Shown: positions 1 through 13,002, counted from the first letter of the stretch. The stretch is 64,000 nucleotides of DNA from Anthonomus grandis grandis (GCF_022605725.1 NC_065550.1:3162001-3226000); one strand, 5' to 3'. Numbers and translations are program-made. The notes: generated from the sequence alone by a model not told the origin.

Positions 1-74
1 ATACAATATTATCAATAATTACAAGCAAATGGTATTAAAAGAAATATAGACAAAGTAAATTAAAAGTAAAACAT

Positions 75-515
75 CTAGGAAAAGTGTACTCTTTTAATTT
101 CCGACAAACTGCAATTAAAGATGTCACACTGATCCAGAACAGAGTCATGTATGTTACATGCTCTGCGCAGAGGAGAAAATTTACAAATGTTGGTTCTAGG
201 TCTTGATAGGTAAAAAGTTGATGTATTCCTTGCTGATATGCGAGGCAGATGAAAATTTAGTTGCTGCAATAGATCTGGTGAATCAATAATATTATTTACC
301 AACTTAAATAAAAATTGCAAATCAGCGGATTTTCGCCGATCCTCCAGCAAAGCAAACGAAAATCTTTCCAATAAACGCTGATGTGGGAAACCAATTTCTG
401 GGTACACTCCGTCACTCTTGTACCAAAGATATTTGAGAAATTTTCGTTGAATATTTTCAAGTTCATGAATATGATTTGTATAATATGGTGACCAAACTTG
501 GGATGCATATTCCAA
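75..515 (-). pseudogene. LINE ORF2 C-terminal region
   Basis: Continues the reverse transcriptase of 463-2487 after a frameshift at about 515-545. It starts with EYASQVWSPYY, the usual conserved stretch after the RT thumb in this LINE group, and ends in a short C-terminal tail. A closely similar tail sits at 24381-24602. No Zn knuckle or RNase H domain is visible. It marks the 3' end of the coding part of the copy. Confidence 0.8.
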
Positions 516-2487
516 TATTGATCTGACATAAGAAGGGAAGGAAGTACAGGATTTTTAGACTAAGAACATTATTAAAATTTTGCGAGTTCCTGATGATATA
601 TCCCAACATTCTATAACTGCGCTTGACAATATCTAAAATATGCGGTTGAAAAGAGAAAGAGCTGTCAAAGATCACCCCTAAATCTCTAAATTCAGTTGAT
701 CTAGGCAGAATAACATCATCTATGGTATAGTTGTAAGTAATGAAGTTTTTCTTTAAGCCAAATGAGACAACATTACATTTAGCCGCATTAAGGGGTAGAT
801 TATTATTTTTACACCATGTATTCAAAAGACTTAAATTGTTTTGTAGCCGCTCACAATCCAAAATAGAGTCAATTCTAATATATAGTTTTTTGTCATCTGC
901 GTACAGCAGGCTATTAACATCAAGTTGGTCAGATATTGTATTAATGAATGAGTTGAAAAGAAGTGGTCCCAGAATTGAGCCCTGTGGGACTCCGGAAGTG
1001 GCAACTATCTGCACCGAACTACAACCAAAACATTCCACGTGTTGTGGTCGCTCGGTAAGATAGGACTGTAAAAGATTTGACAAAGAAGAAGAAAATCCAT
1101 AATATAGGTCGAAATTATTAATGAGAATGTTGTGGTCTAGTCGGTCAAATGTTTTTGAAAAGTCTGTATAAATAACATCGACTTGAGAGTTTCCATTTAT
1201 TGATTCGGTGATATATTCTGTAAGAGAAATCAAATTTGTAGTGGTAGATCTACCTTTCATGAATCCATGTTGTCGAGTACTTATAAGACTCCCCATTTTA
1301 GGATATAAAGCAGAATGAAGTGCGCGCTCAAAACATTTGGAGAAGTTATTTATTAATGTGATAGGCCGGTAATTTTCAACCATGTTTTTGTCATTCTTTT
1401 TATGTATGGGAACAATTTTAGACGACTTCCAAAGATCAGGAAAACATTCTTGTTTAAGGGCCAAGTTAAAAAGAATTGTTAATGGTTTTGCAAAAACATG
1501 TCTACAGTCTGATAAAAGAAATGCGGGTATTTTGTCAGGTCCAACTATCGGTGTGGGTTTTATAGTTTTTAAGGCACTTAATACCTCGTTTTCAGTAAAT
1601 CTAGTTATGGTTATGCACTCCGGGTACGGTGTCTGAATATTATTAGAGTTAGAGGCTTGAGGTGAATTAAAAGTCGTGTATGAGCTCCGAAAGAAAGCTG
1701 CAAATGCATCAGTAATACTCTGCGTATCCGATAACAAAGTTCCTTGTTGATCAAACATATTTTGGGGCAGGGAGTTATTTTTTTGTGAACTCCGAATTAA
1801 CTTCCAAAAGTTATTAGGCTGCGAGTTTAAATCATTCTCAAGTCTCGCACAGTATTGTTTGTATGACAGCTCAACATTTCTTTTTATTTTAGAACGCAAT
1901 TCTCGAAAATTTATTAAATCTTGTTGAAAATGAAAGCGTCTAAATTTTATCCAAAATGTATGTTTTTGTTTTATGTCTCTTACTATTTCAAAAGAAAACC
2001 AGGGCGGGTAGGTACGAGCTCTTTTTGCAGTTTTCGGAACATACATATCAAGACAAGAATAAATCTTCAGATAGAAAATGTTCATAGCAACATTCATATT
2101 AACATTTTTAACCGCTTCCAAATCACTCCAATCAACTCTAAGAAAACTGTCATATAACAATCTGAGGTCAGCTTTTTTAAAATTATAAAAAATATTATCT
2201 ATTTTACAGTTATTAAACTTTTTGTCAGGGGTATAATTGAACCTTATAAATAACGAAGGATGGATAGCTTCCTCGTCAACCAAGAAGTCGTAGCATCGCT
2301 CCACAGTACAAAATTGAGGCTCTGATGTAATGACCAGATCCAATAATTTACCTTGAGAATTTTTAATAAAATTTACCTGATTCCAGTCAAAAAAGTTTAA
2401 AGTATAAATAATCTGGTTTAATCTGTTGGATGATAATGAATTTTCCGAATAATTAATATACTCAGGTATATTAAAGTCTCCTAGCAA
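463..2487 (-). pseudogene. LINE ORF2: endonuclease end plus reverse transcriptase
   Basis: A 674-residue frame. Residues about 1-85 are the last third of an APE-type endonuclease (GDFNIP near the start, then LLDLVITS, then HPSL in place of the usual SDH-type motif). Residues about 300-600 are the reverse transcriptase, with GPDKIPAF, the GFMKGRSTTTN segment, YTDFSKTFDRLDH, SGVPQGSILGPLLF and the catalytic LLYADD box. The role would be target nicking and target-primed reverse transcription. The frame lacks the endonuclease N-terminus, which lies at 2514-2750 in another frame, and it shifts frame near 530 so that its last residues are wrong. Not functional. Confidence 0.85.
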
Positions 2488-2513
2488 AATTATTTTTGAG
2501 TTGAAAAGATAGG

Positions 2514-2750
2514 TTAAAGAAGATTATGAAAGTATTGAAAAATATTTTCATATTTATCAGCATTAAGTCCGGGTGGTATGTATATTAAAATAACATATAC
2601 ATAAGAGTGCTCAAATCTAATTTTTATACCTATGATTTCAATAATATTTTTAAGGTTATAAGAAAGCGCCAAGTTTAACTTTACCACCGAAAATGACTGC
2701 TTTACTGCTAATGCCACCCCCCGCCCCTCTTCTTTTATAATAGTATGTCT
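2514..2750 (-). pseudogene. LINE endonuclease, middle part
   Basis: Short frame carrying the glycine-rich GRGVALAVK stretch and VILIYIPPG, both typical of the middle of APE-type LINE endonucleases. It joins 463-2487 by a frameshift near 2490-2515. The N-terminal catalytic half is absent, which defines the 5' truncation of the copy. Confidence 0.7.
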
Positions 2751-2760
2751 AAGAAAGGCC

Positions 2761-3340
2761 TTTTTTCAGCTCTAACTGCACAATTAACATGATCAGGTAG
2801 CGACTTTTATTCATTCAAACTAGTTTTTACAACAAACAACCTCGTTTGTTGTAAAAACAAATGAGCGAATTCTTTCGAACGGGGATAATTTTCGGGCAGA
2901 AATGCATGCACCTTTTGAAAATGAAATGATTGCAGTTGTTCGTGTAAAATCTCTCTTACCCGAATATGATTGATTGGTAACGAGTGCGCTACAGCTCGTG
3001 TATTTATGGAAGTAGATTTGTCAATTTGCGCTAAGATTTTCTCTTCAATGCCTGTACAGGGTCTTTCCCCATATATTGACCCCCCCCCCCCTACAGGGGT
3101 AATGCGAAAAGGTAAAAAACAAATTTAATACAAAACTTTTGGGGTTTTACTTTAAATTTTTGAATCCGATGTCAAATTTTTTTTTTCGTTTAGAAACGTC
3201 AAATTTTGACAGATAATAAAAAACTAATATATTGAAGATCTTGGTAGGCGCTGCATTGTTATTGTTTGACATTTTATTAAAAAACAAATCATTTAGATGA
3301 CATTGTCATTTCTTGTTTGTTGACCCATAAATGTTAAAAA
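2761..3340. other. Non-coding interval
   Basis: No gene seen. It holds the short hairpin at 2823-2858 and a run of ten C at about 3081-3090. The last part, AT-rich, probably belongs to the 5' region of the transposon whose transposase starts at 3341; I found no terminal inverted repeat. Confidence 0.5.
2823..2858. repeat. Perfect 15-bp hairpin
   Basis: Arm GTTTTTACAACAAAC at 2823-2837 is repeated as its reverse complement at 2844-2858, with a 6-base spacer. It lies just outside the truncated LINE. Function unknown. Confidence 0.8.
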
Positions 3341-4415
3341 ATGCCGTACAGTGATGAAGAAAAATGTGATATCGTCCGTATATTTTATAAAAATAATAAT
3401 AACGCAAATGCCGCCAGAGAGGAATATCATCGAACTTTTTTACGTACCATTCCGGCAAAAAATACGTTTAAAAATATAGAACGAGCATTTTGCATCAGGA
3501 GAACTCTACGAAGAAAACGTCGGACAGTTCTTGTCGATCCAGAAGAAGAATTACATATTTTGCTATATTTCGAAGGTAGGTAAGTTTTTACTAATTTTTG
3601 AATACATCTAGATCTACGCTATCATGTTCGGGCCTTTGTCTCCCTCAAATGGCCCATTAAAAATGTTGAATTTGTTTTTAGAACACCCAAATCATTCCAT
3701 AGAAGATGCCAGAATTTACTTTGATCGATCGGCCAAAAAAATTTATTCAGCTTTAAAAAAGTATAAATATTTTGCTTATCGAATATTACCTGTTCAAACT
3801 TTAAGTGTAGAGAAAAGAAATAAACGGGTGGAATTTTGTCAAGAGATGCTAGTGCTAAAAGAAGATAATAACTTTTTTTTAAAAAATTTTGTGGACCGAC
3901 GAGTGCACCTTTACAACCGCGGGCATTTACAATCGAAAAAATGTTCGCTTTTGGTCAAGAACAAACTCCCGAATAACAAAGGAAATTAAGTTTCAAGGGC
4001 GGCAATCTCTACATGTATGGTGTGGAATTTTAAATTACCAGGTCATAGGACCTATTTTTTATAACGGCAACTTGATGGGAGAGAGATACCTAGAGATGCT
4101 TACTTATCAAATTGAAGTTAAACTTGAAGATCTACCCATAAGGCAATACGAGCAAATAGTTTGGCATCAAGATGGTGCCCCACCGCATAATGTGTTACCT
4201 GTTTTGAGATTTTTAAATGAAAGATATAACCTGTGGATTGGACGAACTGGGCCAATTTGTTGGCCACGAAACAGTCCAGACAACCGCGGGCATTTACAAT
4301 CGAAAAAATGTTTGCTTTTGGTCAAGAACAAACCCCCGAATAACAAGGGAAATTAAGTTTCAAGGGCGGCAATCTCTACATGTATGGTGTGGAATTTTAA
4401 ATGACCAGGTCATAG
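3341..4415 (+). pseudogene. Mariner-like (DDE) transposase, broken and internally duplicated
   Basis: The start MPYSDEEKCDIV with NNNNANAAREEYHRT is the helix-turn-helix head common to insect transposases of the DUF4817/mariner type. After a gap and a frame change at about 3590-3625 the body continues. The three catalytic acidic sites are visible: WTDECTF (3889 on), WHQDGAPPHN (about 4164) and WPRNSPD (about 4260), a DD35D spacing. A frameshift lies near 3885 in a run of A. Right after the third Asp the gene ends in a tandem copy of its own earlier segment (see the repeat at 3913-4415), so the C-terminus is lost. It would have catalysed cut-and-paste transposition. No terminal repeats found. 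Confidence 0.75.
3913..4415 (+). repeat. 136-bp tandem duplication inside the transposase
   Basis: Bases 3913-4048 are repeated, with a few mismatches, at 4280-4415 (offset 367). The second copy replaces the transposase C-terminus and abuts the env-like sequence at about 4416. Confidence 0.85.
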
Positions 4416-5501
4416 CTTATTTGGCTCTCTCGACTCAGACGACGACAAAAGATTCGACCAATACTTTGACACTCTTAACCAAAAACTTAAAACAAGAAGT
4501 AAATAATAAAAATATTATCTTGACCAGCGTTATGGAAACCTATACGAAAAGTATTAAAGAACTCACGAATAATCAACTGCCTAAGCTGTGTCACCGAAAT
4601 GATAAATAATATTACAATTTTATATAGTGAAAATCACGTCCCAAAATTCGATGAACCTATTAATTATTACAAATTCTTATCAGTTCAAGTAATCATAAAA
4701 AATAAAATAGTTTTATTTTCTATTAACACACCAATTACCTCTTCAAAAGAATTCACACTATACAAAATATACCCCATCCCTATCCTAAACCAAACAATCT
4801 CTCTATCCTTACATTAAGCTTGTGAAAAACGACTACTGGACTTCAAGAGAAGAGTGCCCCCAAATAGAAGACATTTTTGTATGTAAACAAAATGCACTAT
4901 TCAAAGACGATCCATGCCTATATCAACTATTAACTACAACCATAAACAAACGCCCGGTAATAAACGTCTACTACAAGAAAACAAGCATCCACCGTCTCAA
5001 CGGAGAAGAAATCCTTGCGATACCATCTGGAGAAACCATTATACGAAGCCAATATCAACAAGGACTACACAAAATCAAAGAAGCCAGCATTATAACCATA
5101 CCAGACTGCCCTATTGAGATAGAGAACAAAATCTACGCGAAGGAGAAGAAAACAGAATTTCAGTATGTGATGTGCAGCTACCGAAATTCTCAGACATAGG
5201 CCCAAAAATTCCTATGTCAAACCTTCAACTAGAAGAGGTGGACTTGGAAGAATTGGCTGTAGCTCAAAAAACGTTGTCTTCAGTCAACCTTCATCTCATC
5301 GAAACCTCTACCACAAATTACCACTGGATAACCCCCACAGCGATGCTAGTCATTCTCATCCTATGTGCAATGGCTTATGGCTCATGGAAATATATGCAGA
5401 GGAAGAAGCAGCCTAAGAAAGAACACCCCGATGCCCGGATTCCTCTTCGCAAAACAAAGTTACCCATGTTTTCCGAACTTGAGGAGGGAGCAGTTATATG
5501 A
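4416..5501 (+). pseudogene. Env-like remnant of an LTR retrotransposon (errantivirus type)
   Basis: Four overlapping fragments (to 4609, 4599-4817, 4822-5199, 5172-5501) in different frames resemble the envelope ORF of insect gypsy/errantivirus-type elements. Visible: a heptad-like helical stretch in the first fragment, a Cys-containing ectodomain in the third, and in the last a single hydrophobic segment (about residues 55-75) followed by a short Lys/Arg-rich tail, as in a type I membrane glycoprotein. At least three frameshifts or stops break it, and the N-terminal part is missing. Its stop codon overlaps a probable LTR start. The family call is from overall pattern, without a search. Confidence 0.6.
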
Positions 5502-5950
5502 CCCAGTTCCAGTACAACCCGGACATCGACCTCAAGGTTCTGATGAAAGTGCTTATTTTATATTATTGTTATGCTTAGTCTGTATTATTTTGTTATACTG
5601 ATAAGCTTACGATTAATCGATATTAGATATAGAAAAACACTCCATAATTAATTCTCGTCTTGAACGTAGTTATTTTTTGGTTGTCATATTTAATAAAATT
5701 AATTTTTTTAAAAGTGTACTTTCAATATAAAATACATAACTGTTAGCGAAAACAAGAAGTGGGCACAGCCTGCTTTTTTGCATAAATTGCTATTACATTG
5801 ATTATAAACCACGCATTGTCTAACTGTTTTAAATTGGTGTATTAAGAAATTTGTTAAAATTTTATTTTCAATAAAACTTTGGCTCTCTTTTCAACTTTTT
5901 TCTGTTTAATAAAGAAAAAGATTACTTATCTGAAAGTCTTTAGGAAATAA
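5492..5950 (+). repeat. Possible 3' LTR of the env-bearing element
   Basis: A purine tract (GAGGAGGGAGC, 5481-5491) is followed at 5492 by AGTTATATG; errantivirus LTRs are known to begin AGTTA. An AATAAA lies near 5870. I see no second copy of this LTR in the window, so the end point is a guess. Confidence 0.3.
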
Positions 5951-7919
5951 AAAAGTTTCGCTTTGGCTTAACGAAATATTATTTGGATTTAATAAAATAA
6001 AAAAGTTTTTAGAGATTTCCGATAAAAACCGCCATAATATGCGTTTTTACTAATGACAAAATTGTTCGAGTTAAAGTTTTTGCTTACGGAAAAAAAAAAC
6101 TTTTATAAATCGCTTTTCTGTAATTATTTTAGCCGGCATAGATCCTTTTTTTGACCTTATCTTATATATAATGGCCAAAGGTTAGTTTTATAGCAACAAA
6201 ACCATTAAGCACAAACGAACGACCCCTTTTTGTCTCTCTAAATTACGGACCTTATTTAGAGGGCTGCCGATAAAATTTCAAATATAATTCATACATAATA
6301 TTCTAACGAGAAAATTCGGTAAATTAGACCATTAAAGCAGGCATAGAAGTTGAAACATGCCATTAAGACAATCTAGACGAAAAGCCGTTAAAATAAAAGC
6401 AGCAGCATTTCGTCGTTCTCCGCAATGGAAAACTTAGTTAATCCCCAAATTTTCCCTATAAAATATTTAATTCAATTTACCGGGGGCTTTTCTACTCTAC
6501 AGAGAGAGGAACGCGTCATCCCGTTACGGTGTTAATCACTCCCAACTTTGTCCTCATGCATATTCCGAGAATCCTTTTCTGCGGTCGCCCGCTCTGCTGC
6601 ATTTTTGTTTAATTAGTCTTTCGGTTCCTTTTTACGAGATTTTAACCGCGGTGTTAAAACAAAAACATGGCCCTTTAAAACTTTGTGCTTATAAAAATCT
6701 TTTTTTTTTAATAAGAATTATTGTTACTAGTGCATTCTATTTATTTTTTTAAGTACATATGAGAAAGAAAATTAACAAAGTAATAGCAAACCAAAAAAAA
6801 AGTTAAAGTTTAGCTACAATTACAAATTAAATAGAATGGTACAGGGTATTATTTAAGTTATTTATTAAGTACGTGCCCAAACTACAAGAGGTGAGTAATA
6901 CAAACTACAAGAGGTTCTATGAGTAATTTCAAGATGAAAAGTTACACACAAACTGTTGGAAAAAGACACATCGCTTTGCGTCCCCATTCTTATAACCTAT
7001 TCCTACTAGTGGTCACAGAACACAAATATATAGAGAAGTGGTGGTTGCATACAAACTGAAAGAAATTCTTCTGACAAATCAGCTAGCGGCCTCTCGCTTG
7101 GCAGCGGAAACTGTTGTAACTAACTTGACAGTTTGACGTGTCTAATTGGACCAATCGAAATGGTAGAAAGGCGTGGCCAAATTAAGGCGGGAAATCACAT
7201 TCTATTTAATCTGACAATCTTATCATTTAATCGTAATATCTAAAGCAAACGCCTAATCAAAAAGGTTATTCATAGAGAAGAGAGCCTTTTTGTTTAGGTG
7301 TTAGCATCAGATAATGATCTGAACAAAAATAAAACTTTTCAGCTTTATTTTACATATCTAAATAGGTGCAATAATTATACGAAAGTGTACTAACAATAGT
7401 GTACGACATATCACCAATTGGACAAATGGAAATAAAACAATGTTTTTTTTGCTTTAATACATTTATTATTTAATTTTCCTGAAAAAAAAAATATTTAAAA
7501 TGATATACATAATATTCAATAATTCATTAGAACAGACATTATATAAATTAGAATTAATCTAAAAATGTTTAAAATTATTTTGTTAGCACTGAACTACCCT
7601 AATTTTATACAGATTAGAAAAGGTCAACATTTTTGTGCTATTTTCTCATAATACATCTAAAGGCATTCCAATTAGGTTAATAATATCCTCATTTTATTAA
7701 CACATCGAGTCAATAGAGGATGAATTATTCTTGTTTAATATGTATTTGTATCTGTTTCCTAAAGAAAAATTAAACAGATTTTAAAATTATTTAAATTGAA
7801 AAGATCTAGGGCTCTTCCCTAAACCTTTTTTAATCCCTACTACCCTATAGCAGCCTCACTATAGGTTTACAGGCAAGGGTGGCTTGGCCGTAGTAGGTTG
7901 AGCAATAAGAACTACTGGG
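5951..7919. other. Non-coding interval with a possible small inverted-repeat element
   Basis: No coding frame with recognisable content. ATTAAATAGAATG near 6826-6840 recurs inverted near 7197-7210, about 380 bp apart, and could bound a short non-autonomous element; inside, a phrase beginning ACAAACTACAAGAGGT is partly repeated near 6880-6916. The rest is AT-rich with nothing seen. Confidence 0.3.
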
Positions 7920-8235
7920 TGTAGAACTCAATACTGGTTTATTCACAAAAATTAACAACTATTTATATCAGTCTTAAGATAACAATTCGAGCTAATTATA
8001 CAAATCAAGGTGAGCATCGTAATCATAATTTTAACTATTTACTAATTTCGACCTTGCGAACTTATAGCAAACGTGAGCTTAAAATCCATCGCAAACACCT
8101 TGACCGGCTAATATAAACAAATTTATATAAATATGTATGAATATTTAAAACTACCAAAAAATTTAAAATATTTAAAAAATGTCGTTTAGACAATCTACAT
8201 GTTAATTTTTAAAATTAATTAAAAATTCTACAACA
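7920..8235 (-). repeat. Possible solo LTR
   Basis: On the minus strand the block begins TGTTGTAGAATT and ends GAGTTCTACA, so it has TG...CA ends that form a short inverted repeat, and it carries AATAAA about 20 bases before its end. No target duplication, primer site or internal coding region found. Confidence 0.3.
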
Positions 8236-9425
8236 GAATATTATCGAAAGAAACAATATATCCATCGACAAAACAAAATAAACTCTTTCAAAATGAAAAC
8301 AACTTTTTAGTATAAACATATGTCACTTACATAGAATATATTTCTTGGTCTCTTATAATACTAACAACATATCTTGGAACTATAATATTACTAAAATCTT
8401 AATTCAGGGATAGATGTTTACATAAAATAAAAAGAAACTCTTAAAAAAACATGTTGTAAGAAAAACATTAATTCTGATCCATTCCGGGTGCTCAGGTCTC
8501 TTAGCCGCTATACCTATGTCTTGTCTCAGTGAACACAGGAAGTGGTATGATACGAGCAGGAAATAAAATAAAAAAATAGACAGTGCAAACCTTATAAATC
8601 AATTTACTAAATGATTCATGTAAAAAAAAAGACAAAATAAATGTTTAAAAAAATATGTATTGTAGTGTAAAGCCAGGGGTATCAGCATTATTAAAATTTG
8701 TGGAGAACTGATCAGAAAAAATTCTGTAGCTCAAAGTCTTAATAATATTTACATTGCATATCCCTCTCCATGTTTTTCTTGTAATATGAACTAAAGGAAA
8801 TTAAAAAAATCTTTACTGTTTCTCAGAAACATTTAAAATATACATACTCTTACATCAAGGTCAGGAAAATTTCAATCAATTTTTAATTGTTGAATAGAAA
8901 ATGAGAGGCCAGACATTTTGTAATATGTATTTGTAATAATCAAGTTAAAAATTACATACTTGAAAAGTGAAACTTCTTCATTGAAACCAACTGAATTTGA
9001 TTTTATTAAAGACTAAAGATTGACAATACAAAAACATAATAGTAATAAATAAAATCAGATTTTCTTACCAGAAACCTGGAATTGCTTGCCGCAAATTAAT
9101 TAACACACTACTCCCAATATTGAAAGAGAACTTTTTAGAAAAAAAGTCATAAATTTAAAATAACATCCTTAAAACAAATAGCAAACTCAACCCACGCTGG
9201 CATTTATTGAAATGAAAAACAAACTCAAATGGTATGACAATGACAAATGATGATCAGTCAATGTCAACAACTGTCTGTCAGCTCCCTGTCAATTTTGCCA
9301 AGCAAGATGGCCGATATACGATTCCGATTTTCACTATACAAGTTTCATCCATGTGCTAGTGGTGTGGAACTGTTAGCGGCCGCGTCGAAAGTCATCGAGT
9401 GACAGTGAGTCATAGCGATCGGTGC
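8236..9425. other. Non-coding interval
   Basis: AT-rich sequence with no supported coding frame, RNA gene or repeat boundary. It ends in the left flank of the MULE transposon. Confidence 0.4.
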
Positions 9426-9430
9426 TAGGA

Positions 9431-9485
9431 GAGGATAAATTGCACTGTAAGTTCCGTGTTTTTATTGGTCGTCAATGATCACGTG
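9431..9485 (+). repeat. MULE left terminal inverted repeat
   Basis: Starts GAGGATAAATTGCACTG and contains TTTTTATTGGTCG and CACGTG. It pairs with 13003-13057 with about four mismatches. It may also hold the downstream end of the transcript. Confidence 0.85.
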
Positions 9486-10394
9486 ATAATCATATGAGGA
9501 TACTATATATTTGTGAGGTTATGTGGTTATAGTCAATAAAATGTAAAAAAAAAAATAGTGTTTCGTGCAAAGCATTACGCTTTGTATTTTTCTAGGGCAG
9601 TACGCTATCCACTTTATTCTATAATACGCTTTTTTTCGTGTTTTTGTGACAAAACATAAATATAAAATTTGAGTGATTGTATAATTTTTTTATTGTATTT
9701 TTGAAATTTGTATTATTGTCTTGTCGTTTATTTGGGCATATTTAGAGAAAGATATCCATCCATTATCATAATGTCTGATTGACGCTGATTTTCTTTTTTA
9801 TATTGCAATTATGAAATAATTTTAAAAAAAAGTTAGTGTTATAAATATATTTTTTATTTACCAGTCTCTCTGACAATATACCTGTACTTATTTACTGTTT
9901 GTGTAATCGTCTAAATTGTAAATGTAATTTAAACTAATTTTGTTGATGCAATGTTCATTTTATTACTATTTATACACTATACAAAGTTTAATCTAGCATC
10001 ATTTTATAAAGTCATTAATCAACTGTTAAGTAGTAAAGTATTCCTATCTATGTTAAATTTAAAATTGTATGCAGAAATTTGTAAATGCAAATATTTTGAA
10101 TCTTTTAATAATAAACAAGCTTACAAATATGCCATAAGTATTAATGATATTTATAAGTATAAATATTGTATGATTTTCCAATCGAAAAATAATTATGATC
10201 CTCTATGGAAGATCGAGATACATATAAGTTAGTAAAATTGCATTTGAAATCATTGCTGATATCCCTCAGCGCAGACCTAGATGCTTTTTTACAGATATTT
10301 TTACGCCCCTTGTTTTTCTTTTGAGTTGAAAAAAACCTGTGCTGTTTATCGATTTGTTTATTTCCAGGCTCGCTAACTGATACTTGTGAACAAG

Positions 10395-12869
10395 ACTTGT
10401 CAGACATAGTTGACACAGATTGTAGCTCCACTAATTTCTCAACTGTGACTAAATGTCTTTCAATTTTCAAAATAACTTCATCTGTTAATTTGTATTTATC
10501 TGCATTTTGTCATTGTTTTTATTACGTTAGCAGAAAATTTTTTTCTTATAATATAATTATGATTTATCAATATATTCCGTTTTTAACTCCATTTCTTCAA
10601 CTTCGCTAATAAGTAATTTTTTTCTGTTCTGGTTCTTGGATAATATGTCATTTGTATATAATGGACATGCTTACAAATCTTGTTAGCAATACAAAAATCA
10701 TTGCAAGTGCATGAGTACGTGTGTGAGCAAATTTTTCACTCTCCACATTCCAAATTGCAACAACTTTCATCAAAAAGTTTTTCTACGCAGTGTAGTTCTT
10801 GCCCTTTATCTACAAAAATAGTATTTATATACCATTTTGTGGGATTTTGACTGTCATATTTGACAGAAAATTTGCTGGAACATGTAGTTTTATGTCTAAT
10901 CATTATTTCTTTAAGGTGAATTGATAGTTTTCCTTCAATTGTAATAATATAACCCGATCGACACATTTGTCTCTGACATATTTTAATAAAACATGTAAAG
11001 ACTTGTCCAATCTTTTTACTTTTTTAGCATCCAAATCAAAATATTTTATTATCTTATGCATCGATTCTAAACGCATGTTGGTGTTTATGCCACATCCTTT
11101 GCGAAAACAATATGCTCATTTTTCAAAGTTCATACCATAATTATTTTGAAAATATATCTCAAAGTTTTCGGTGTCAACATCCGAAAGTAGTTGCAAAATA
11201 GAATTTTCAAAAATTTTAGGAAAGTCATTAGTATCTGTATTCTGCTGAAGGAATTTAATTCATTTATATACTTCTGATCTTTTGGGTTTATCACTCATCT
11301 TGATTAAGTTTTGCTGCCAAGCTCGATCAATATGCCAGGAGAAAAATAACTGGTGAACAGCTGGATCATTATGGTACACCAGGCACTGTAATATGTTACA
11401 ACAATGTCAGTCATAAAGGTTTTTGGTGATATAATGCCTATACTTAATTTTATAGCGTTAAAAAAAGTTCATAAACATAAGCGTCTTTCCTATTCGTAAA
11501 CATAAATGCTACAGGAATCTCCTCCCCAAACTCATCCACCACCAAAACACTAGTCAATTCAAAGTTGTAGTTGTTCAGACCATGTGTACCATCTACAGCT
11601 ACTATATTTTCCCAACATTTTTTAATCATGTTTTTTTGGAAATTAGTCATAATAACTAAACAGAAATCTACATCAAGTAAGCCATATACTTTGTCCTCCA
11701 CCCCTTGTTTCTTATAAAACATTAGTTCCCTTTTGCTCACATTTATCCATAGCTCGACTGAAATAGCATCATTCTCATGTTTAACTTCGTTCGATATGTT
11801 AATATGGTATGAGTTTTTAATATTTTGGATATCCTTACGAGTAATGAGATCTTCACGAATTATGTTTTCCTGAATGTTATCTCGGTAAGCGTCTAAAATC
11901 CCAAAATATATAAAAATTATTGCCAAATTTGAATAAGCATGAAAATAGAGTTATTACCTAGAGGGTGGAACTCAATGCAAGCTTAGAAGCAACTACTGAT
12001 CTATCAATTTTTGAGATTCTTAGATGCTGTAACTCAATCCTGTGACCATAATGTATTTTATTCCAAGTTACAACTAAATTTTTATCTTCAATAACTTTTA
12101 TACTACTGGTACAAAACCGATTTAGTTTACATGATCCTTGTGGTATTAATGGGGGGCCTAATATTATTTGAACTTGATGGGTTTTTACCTGAAAAATGTA
12201 CCTAAATATGTTAAAAATCGATGATGCACAATAATAATATGCTGCAATGATCGATACAAGTTTGTATCATTGCTGGATCATGGATTTGTAAAATCAGTTA
12301 ATCTGACATTATTATCGTTACTTACCAGACCTATTACATGTATAATATCTCACTAATTTGCCTTTAATTTTGTATGAACGTAGGAAAATATAGTTCGATT
12401 TTTCTTTTTTCTCAATCAAATGTTTCCATTCGAAAAACTCTAAAAATAAACATAAGTATTAACATCTAATTCTATGCAAGTCCCACACTTTGAATAAGTT
12501 ATACTAACACTGGTAATAATAAAGTAATAAATATAAGATATTTTTTTAATATCAAGTACAAAAAAGGCTAAGGGCATAGATATACCTACCTAAAGAAATT
12601 ATTGTTTTATTGTAATACCCACCTTCATTACTTAAAAAGGTAATTGCCTCACTTTCCATATTTATGTGATGATCATTGCATAAATGAGATACTAAATCAA
12701 TATTACGTGGGAATGAACTATTACAATCATTTTTTAAACATTTGTAATTCCATTTTGACTTATCATAGGACACAATTTTTGGTTTTCTTTTATGAATATT
12801 TTTAGAATGTTTATTTAAATTACTCTGAGTTGAACATATTTTATTGCACACAAAACATAACACAGGCAT
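10395..12869 (-). pseudogene. MULE transposase with C2H2, MULE and SWIM domains
   Basis: Read down the minus strand. 12869-12552 has the start and two C2H2-type zinc fingers (CFVCNK...HSKNIH and CLKNDC...HLCNDHH). 11926-11450 is the MULE domain start, with the first catalytic Asp in VAVDGTHG and then NRKDA. Past a stop, 11440-11000 carries FMTD, YYSAW and FFSWHIDRAW, the region of the second Asp, in shifting frames. 10966-10736 leads into the SWIM finger, whose C-x-C...C-x-H core is YSCTCNDF...CKHVH just after an in-frame TGA at 10736. 10470-10141 is the basic tail (KQIDKQHRFFSTQKK). It would bind the inverted repeats and cut DNA; several stops and shifts make it inactive. Some gaps could be introns. 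Confidence 0.75.
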
Positions 12870-13002
12870 TTTTTATAAACAACGAGAAATTTGTTTAGAA
12901 CTATTAAAACATTTAAAATTGTGGAAAATTAGTATATTATTTTAATGAATAATGAACTAAAAACTAAACAGAGAAAAACATAACCTCACAAACGAGTATT
13001 TA

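Larger units (their letters stand above)
1..2760 (-). mobile_element. 5'-truncated Jockey/CR1-type LINE
   Basis: Non-LTR retrotransposon read on the minus strand: endonuclease end, reverse transcriptase, then the C-terminal region. The 5' end is cut inside the endonuclease near 2760 and there is no ORF1. The 3' untranslated region runs past the left window edge, so the tail is not seen. Two frameshifts (near 2500 and 530) make it a dead copy. Family placement rests on the YADD motif, on the endonuclease-RT order and on lack of an RNase H domain; Jockey against CR1 is not resolved. Confidence 0.85.

Noticed and set aside
740..2157. Plus-strand open frames at 740-1063, 1382-1636 and 1921-2157
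   Set aside because: They are the opposite strand of the LINE ORF2 and show no domain of their own.
9951..10232. Plus-strand frame inside the MULE
   Set aside because: Low complexity, overlaps the transposase tail on the other strand, no recognisable domain.
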